Origin: Alphaproteobacteria bacterium
GTDB lineage: Bacteria > Pseudomonadota > Alphaproteobacteria > Micavibrionales > UBA2020
Direction: 5' to 3'
DNA length: 10,049 nt
Assembly (NCBI GenBank): GCA_023136145.1
Contig: JAGLRU010000007.1
Span: 1-10,049, forward strand
Part shown: positions 7,144 through 10,049 of the stretch, one piece after another
Position numbering within the stretch: position 1 is the stretch's first letter
How the letters are laid out: every line of letters starts with the position of its first letter
Made by a program: the position numbers and the translations under genes
Notes under the pieces: model-generated
Seen by the model: only the letters and a program-made list of their open reading frames with translations
Databases searched by the model: none
Told to the model about the DNA's origin: nothing

Positions 7144-7319
7144 AACTTTCGTCTCCTTTAAAAAATTTCATCAGCCAAAAAAATGTAAACCATAGTTACA
7201 CATTGATACTGAGTTCGTATAATGTCCTGAAAAGATTAAATTTTAATTATTTTTGCAAACAAAAAACAATAAGTTCACATAGCATTTGAAAACGACATAC
7301 CAGTGTGTGGCGTGGATTT

Positions 7320-7958
7320 TCAGAATGAAATTTGAAGCTCCAAACGATCGAAATCCGGCTGTTCCTGATGAGCGATTTTGAATCCGAAATGTTCAGCGAA
7401 TCTGCCAGTCATGTACGCATGAATTGTGCGTGCATCAAGATCGTCTGTTTCGGTTTCTCCCAAAAGCGCGTTTACGGCATGATCCCTGAATCCAACTTGA
7501 CGACCGGTGGTGATAATTTTGATTCCTTTATTATCTTCCAGCATGGAAACAAAAATCCTTCCTTCTCCGTGACTGCATTCCTCGGCAAAAATTAGCAGGT
7601 TCAGCACGCACTTGAGAAAGCCTCGTGGCGGCATAGAAAACTTGAGTTCCAAATCTGACTCGAACTCCACCAAAATACGTCCTGCTTTTAGCCAGTCGGA
7701 AAAGACCTCTCGAACCTCGCGAAACCCGATGTTCTTGTCCGTTCCGGCAGCACCGTAGGCCAGACGAAAACATTTTAGGCGAATGGCCGCTTGAGTCGCG
7801 CTGCCGGCGATCAGCGAGATTGCTTCATCCCCAGCATCCTCACCCAGCTCTTGCATTAACTCTACGCCGTTGCCAATGGCACCAACAGGACTAACCAGAT
7901 CGTGGCAGATACGCGATGCAACAATTTCCAAAACCCGCAGAGGCAATTCAATCGGCAT
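7320..7958 (-). CDS. chpT: ChpT-type histidine phosphotransferase
   Basis: ChpT relays phosphate from the hybrid kinase CckA to the receivers CtrA and CpdR in alphaproteobacteria. The 212-aa protein has the family's two parts: a helical dimerisation domain with the phospho-histidine motif RICHDLVSPVGAIGNGVELM (16-35, His19), and a degenerate ATPase-like domain (about 80-212) with the expected RGFLKCVLNLLIFAEE segment but no nucleotide-binding G boxes. It starts 21 nt after the phosphomutase stop, with AAAGGAGA 8 nt before the ATG, so it is likely co-transcribed with that gene. cheA follows in the same direction. Its usual receiver partners CckA and CtrA are not in the window; the only related receiver here is the degenerate CpdR-like protein. 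Family call is firm; whether this is the cell-cycle ChpT or a chemotaxis-dedicated paralogue is open. Confidence 0.92.
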   Translation of the reverse strand: MPIELPLRVLEIVASRICHDLVSPVGAIGNGVELMQELGEDAGDEAISLIAGSATQAAIRLKCFRLAYGAAGTDKNIGFREVREVFSDWLKAGRILVEFESDLELKFSMPPRGFLKCVLNLLIFAEECSHGEGRIFVSMLEDNKGIKIITTGRQVGFRDHAVNALLGETETDDLDARTIHAYMTGRFAEHFGFKIAHQEQPDFDRLELQISF

Positions 7959-7979
7959 TTTTTGTTTCTCCTTTAATTC

Positions 7980-9371
7980 TTAAAACGGAGATTCTATCCC
8001 GCTTAATTTCAATTGCTCTATTACCTGATCTTTGAGATTCTCCAGCCCTTCGGAAGTAAACCCCTCTGCTCGAACGGTCATCACGTCTTCAGAATTGGAT
8101 GCGCGAACCAGCCACCAGCCTTCCGGCGTTGTGACCCTTACGCCATCGGTATCATTTATCAATACACCCTCTTTATTATCACTTCGTAAACGTTTTTTGA
8201 TTTCCGGCGCAATCTTGAATTTTCGAGTGGCAGGAACCTGAAAACGCACTTCCGGCGTATTATACATTTCGGGAAGATGGGAAACTAGCGAGGAGAGAGG
8301 TTTTCCCGCATGGTTACGTATGTTTAATAACCGAATGGCGCAATATAGCCCGTCATCAAAGCCATAGTAATGATCTGCAAAGCAGATATGCCCCGCAAGC
8401 TCTCCTCCCAGAGGAGCTCCAGTCTCTAGCATTTTGGCCTTGATGATGGAATGTCCGCTGTTTCCCATGATTGGCTTTCCGCCGAGACGGGAAATTTCAT
8501 CGAATAATACTAGGCTAGATTTCACGTCCGCAACAACGGATGCACCCGGATGCGTCTTTAAAACTTTTGCTGCATAAATGGCCATAAGGATATCCGCCCA
8601 GAGAATATTCCCTTTCTCATCCACCGCGCCGATGCGGTCAGCATCACCATCGAAAGCAACCCCAACATCGCACTCGTTGTCGTGCACTGCTTTTTGCAAA
8701 TCAATCAAGTTTTCGGCGACTGCCGGATCAGGATGATGGTTTGGGAAAGCTGCGTCTATCTTGTCGAATAGTAAAATATGCTTACCTGGTAGCTTACTGG
8801 TTAGGCGGCGCAATATTTCGCCCGCCGCACCATTACCGTTATCCCATGCTATCGTTAAGTCTTTGGAGCCAGTATAATCCTTTAGCAGTCTGTCCACATA
8901 GGCATCCTGCACATCGATGGAAACTGTTTTTCCTTCTCCATGCTCAAAATCTCCCAGTTCCGCTAGACGGCCAATGTTCTGAATAGCCTGACTGTAGAAC
9001 GGCCCTGATTTCAGTGCCATCTTGATTCCGTTGCTGGAAACGGGACCATGCGATCCTGTCACAACAATCGCTGCATCTAATCCGCGTGATTTCATTGCGA
9101 AATACACCATAGGCGTGGGACCGAGGCCGACATTTTCGACATCCAGTCCGCACATATTGAGACCACGAATTACTTCATTGCAAAAAGAGGGAGAGCTTTT
9201 GCGCCCGTCGAATCCTATGGCAACGGTTTTAGCTCCACGGCGACGTAACACTGTGCCGAAAGCACGTCCGGCAAAATAGCAATCTGCTTCTTTTAGCGTA
9301 CTACCGACAACACCGCGAATATCGTATTCACGCAGGATGCTAGGATCAAAACAATGCGTTTCAGTTTTCAT
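7980..9371 (-). CDS. Phosphomannomutase/phosphoglucomutase (alpha-D-phosphohexomutase)
   Basis: This cytoplasmic enzyme interconverts hexose 1- and 6-phosphates, supplying precursors for polysaccharide and LPS. The 463 aa match the family length. Landmarks are REYDIRG near the start (14-20), the phosphoserine loop VVTGSHGP (103-110; Ser107), the metal loop DGDADR (241-246), the sugar-binding loop GGELAGH (322-328) and the phosphate-binding RASNSED (423-429). The phosphoserine loop has Gly109 where TGSHNP is usual, and the last loop has SED for the common TEP; both are mild departures. GEMSGH-like sugar loops are typical of enzymes with dual mannose/glucose specificity, which fits GGELAGH. An in-frame stop lies two codons upstream, so the ATG at 9371 is secure, but no good ribosome site precedes it. 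That fits coupling to the small ORF overlapping it as ATGA. Confidence 0.93.
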   Translation of the reverse strand: MKTETHCFDPSILREYDIRGVVGSTLKEADCYFAGRAFGTVLRRRGAKTVAIGFDGRKSSPSFCNEVIRGLNMCGLDVENVGLGPTPMVYFAMKSRGLDAAIVVTGSHGPVSSNGIKMALKSGPFYSQAIQNIGRLAELGDFEHGEGKTVSIDVQDAYVDRLLKDYTGSKDLTIAWDNGNGAAGEILRRLTSKLPGKHILLFDKIDAAFPNHHPDPAVAENLIDLQKAVHDNECDVGVAFDGDADRIGAVDEKGNILWADILMAIYAAKVLKTHPGASVVADVKSSLVLFDEISRLGGKPIMGNSGHSIIKAKMLETGAPLGGELAGHICFADHYYGFDDGLYCAIRLLNIRNHAGKPLSSLVSHLPEMYNTPEVRFQVPATRKFKIAPEIKKRLRSDNKEGVLINDTDGVRVTTPEGWWLVRASNSEDVMTVRAEGFTSEGLENLKDQVIEQLKLSGIESPF

Positions 9372-9478
9372 GTTTTATGCCAACTAATCGCCTGCCAGTA
9401 TTCCGCATATCTTAGCGGAAAGAGGTCTGGTGCTTTTATTTTTAATAAGTTGGAGATTGAAAGTTCCTGTTTCTTCAT
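9368..9478 (-). CDS. Possible 36-aa small ORF overlapping the phosphomutase start
   Basis: A complete ORF runs from an ATG at 9478 to a TGA that overlaps the phosphomutase ATG as ATGA. The peptide begins MKKQELSISN and ends YAEYWQAISWHKT; it is amphipathic with three aromatic-rich positions, no signal peptide and no family I recognise. An in-frame TAG lies four codons upstream, so it cannot be the tail of a longer protein. A weak TAGG is the only ribosome-site candidate. The ATGA junction, repeated at cheA/cheW, and the lack of a ribosome site for the phosphomutase support a real coupled leader ORF. Against it, the best promoter-like sequence would start transcription just inside the ORF. Confidence 0.4.
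   Translation of the reverse strand: MKKQELSISNLLKIKAPDLFPLRYAEYWQAISWHKT
9401..9420. other. Small inverted repeat ahead of the phosphomutase gene
   Basis: TTCCGC (9401-9406) and GCGGAA (9415-9420) form a 6-bp inverted repeat with an 8-nt spacer, ending 30 nt before the phosphomutase start and inside the small ORF. It could be an operator or an mRNA hairpin affecting translation. It has no T-tract. Confidence 0.3.
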
Positions 9479-9479
9479 G

Positions 9480-9508
9480 CTTGTAGCCTAGCTTAACAAA
9501 GTTGTCAC
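9480..9508 (-). promoter_or_regulatory. Weak promoter-like sequence ahead of the phosphomutase-chpT-che run
   Basis: On the minus strand GTGACA (9508-9503) and TACAAG (9485-9480) are separated by 17 nt, matching five of six and four of six consensus positions. The start of transcription would be near 9473, giving about 100 nt of leader before the phosphomutase ATG. It conflicts with translation of the 36-aa ORF from 9478. Confidence 0.3.
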
Positions 9509-9694
9509 TGGAAGATATTTTCTTCGCAGAATTTGTCTGAGGATGAGATATACGCGCGGGGCAAGGCTTTGAAGGAATACGAGAAAGAAAACGATATATC
9601 TATTATGCCGAAATGTTTATCAATAAATTCAAGGACGAAGATTCCTCGCTTTATTCGGAGTGACAATGGAAAGAGAGTTTTTAGAAATGATCAT
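9495..9694 (+). other. Open stretch without start codon, possible gene remnant
   Basis: On the plus strand one frame stays open for about 66 codons to a TAG at 9692-9694. Its central part reads like a hydrophilic helical protein end (NLSEDEIYARGKALKEYEKE), after which the frame passes through the palindromic repeat. It has no sensible start or ribosome site and overlaps nothing on the other strand. It may be chance or the decayed 3' end of a lost gene. I do not recognise a family. Confidence 0.2.
9625..9667. repeat. Dispersed palindromic repeat, copy 2
   Basis: This is the second 43-nt copy of the element at 628-670. The inner arms are ATTCC and GGAGT, against ATCCC and GGGAT in copy 1, so the stem is kept although its bases changed. 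It lies between the unrecognised gene at the right edge and the phosphomutase run. With copy 1 it suggests a genome-wide intergenic repeat family. Confidence 0.65.
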
Positions 9695-9698
9695 TAGA

Positions 9699-10049
9699 TT
9701 ATGATCCTAGTTTTATGGGTTTTGCCCCCTGAGTTATTTTAGGCTTTTCGTATTTTTTTTTCGCTTGTTCCAATTGTTTGCAGATCGTTTTGATTGAATC
9801 AGAATAATCTGTAGGTAGGTCTTTTTCCTGTAACAATTTTTCTACAGCTTCGCGCGGTGTAACTCCTTTAGAAGATAGGTACGCCGCGATAGGAAATCCT
9901 TGTTGTAGATTATTGTCATCCATTTTAATAATGTGGAACAGTTCCTTATAGGCGAGTACAGCAGTGTCTTTACTCATCTTGCCTTTTTCGGCTAGTTTTT
10001 CACCAATAGCTATCACATCTTCTGCAGTTGCTTTGTTAAAATGCGTGGC
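9699..10049 (-). CDS. Unrecognised protein, C-terminal part, continues past the right edge
   Basis: The frame is open from the window edge to a TAA at 9701-9699, giving at least 117 residues. A GTG at 10016 could serve as a start but has no convincing ribosome site, and the 11 codons before it are also open, so I treat the gene as cut by the edge. The visible part is a soluble, mostly helical protein with no signal or membrane segment. Features include a segment QGFPIAAYLSSKGVTPREAVEKLL and a Lys/Gln-rich tail that is probably disordered. I recognise no family. It points the same way as the phosphomutase run but is separated from it by about 220 nt with a repeat, so co-transcription is doubtful. 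Confidence 0.7.
   Translation of the reverse strand, partial: ATHFNKATAEDVIAIGEKLAEKGKMSKDTAVLAYKELFHIIKMDDNNLQQGFPIAAYLSSKGVTPREAVEKLLQEKDLPTDYSDSIKTICKQLEQAKKKYEKPKITQGAKPIKLGS

Noticed and set aside
7144..7319. A sigma-70 promoter for cheA in the AT-rich gap
   Set aside because: Several -10-like words (such as TTATAC) occur on the minus strand, but none has a recognisable -35 at the right distance; only the AAGGAGA ribosome site is convincing.
9372..9698. CRISPR array, tRNA or insertion sequence in the larger gaps
   Set aside because: No direct repeats with spacers, no cloverleaf or CCA end, and no transposase or terminal inverted repeats with target duplication are visible; only the short palindromic repeats are present.
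10014..10016. GTG as the true start of the right-edge gene
   Set aside because: The frame is open to the window edge and no ribosome site precedes the GTG, so a start outside the window is more likely.

Overview
The window reads as chromosomal DNA of a moderately low-GC alphaproteobacterium. The main evidence is a ChpT-type histidine phosphotransferase and a CpdR-family receiver, both members of the alphaproteobacterial CckA-ChpT-CtrA/CpdR cell-cycle phosphorelay, plus an exact CtrA-type box (TTAA-N7-TTAA) in one promoter. I cannot name a genus from the sequence alone.

Layout. The left edge (1-440, minus) is the N-terminus of a two-partner-secretion exoprotein: a long signal peptide and then the TPS/haemagglutination domain, cut by the window edge. 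It diverges from a small receiver gene (906-1367, plus) of the CpdR family that has its own strong promoter and a strong terminator. The receiver has lost its phosphoacceptor Asp, both acidic-pocket Asp residues and the conserved Lys. The intergenic region between them carries the CtrA-type box and one copy of a dispersed palindromic repeat.

From 9478 down to 1639 everything lies on the minus strand and looks like one long transcription unit: a possible 36-codon ORF, phosphomannomutase/phosphoglucomutase, chpT, cheA, cheW, cheY, cheB, cheR. Most junctions are tight: ATGA overlaps at smORF/pgm and cheA/cheW, a TTGA overlap at cheB/cheR, and gaps of 8-21 nt elsewhere. The exception is chpT/cheA, with 176 nt. 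CheA is large (868 aa), with a second CheW-like domain and a C-terminal receiver. No chemoreceptor, CheD or CheZ lies in the window. The right edge (9699-10049, minus) holds the 3' part of a gene I do not recognise.

How it fits together. CheA/CheW/CheY/CheB/CheR form a complete core chemosensory module. The co-directional chpT places a cell-cycle phosphotransferase in the same unit, and the flanks hold a degenerate target-like receiver (CpdR family) and a surface adhesin with a probable CtrA-controlled promoter. The most notable hypothesis is a locus where cell-cycle phosphorelay, motility signalling and surface attachment are wired together. The linkage is inference; the individual motifs are visible. 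Three related short palindromic repeats sit in three of the intergenic gaps.
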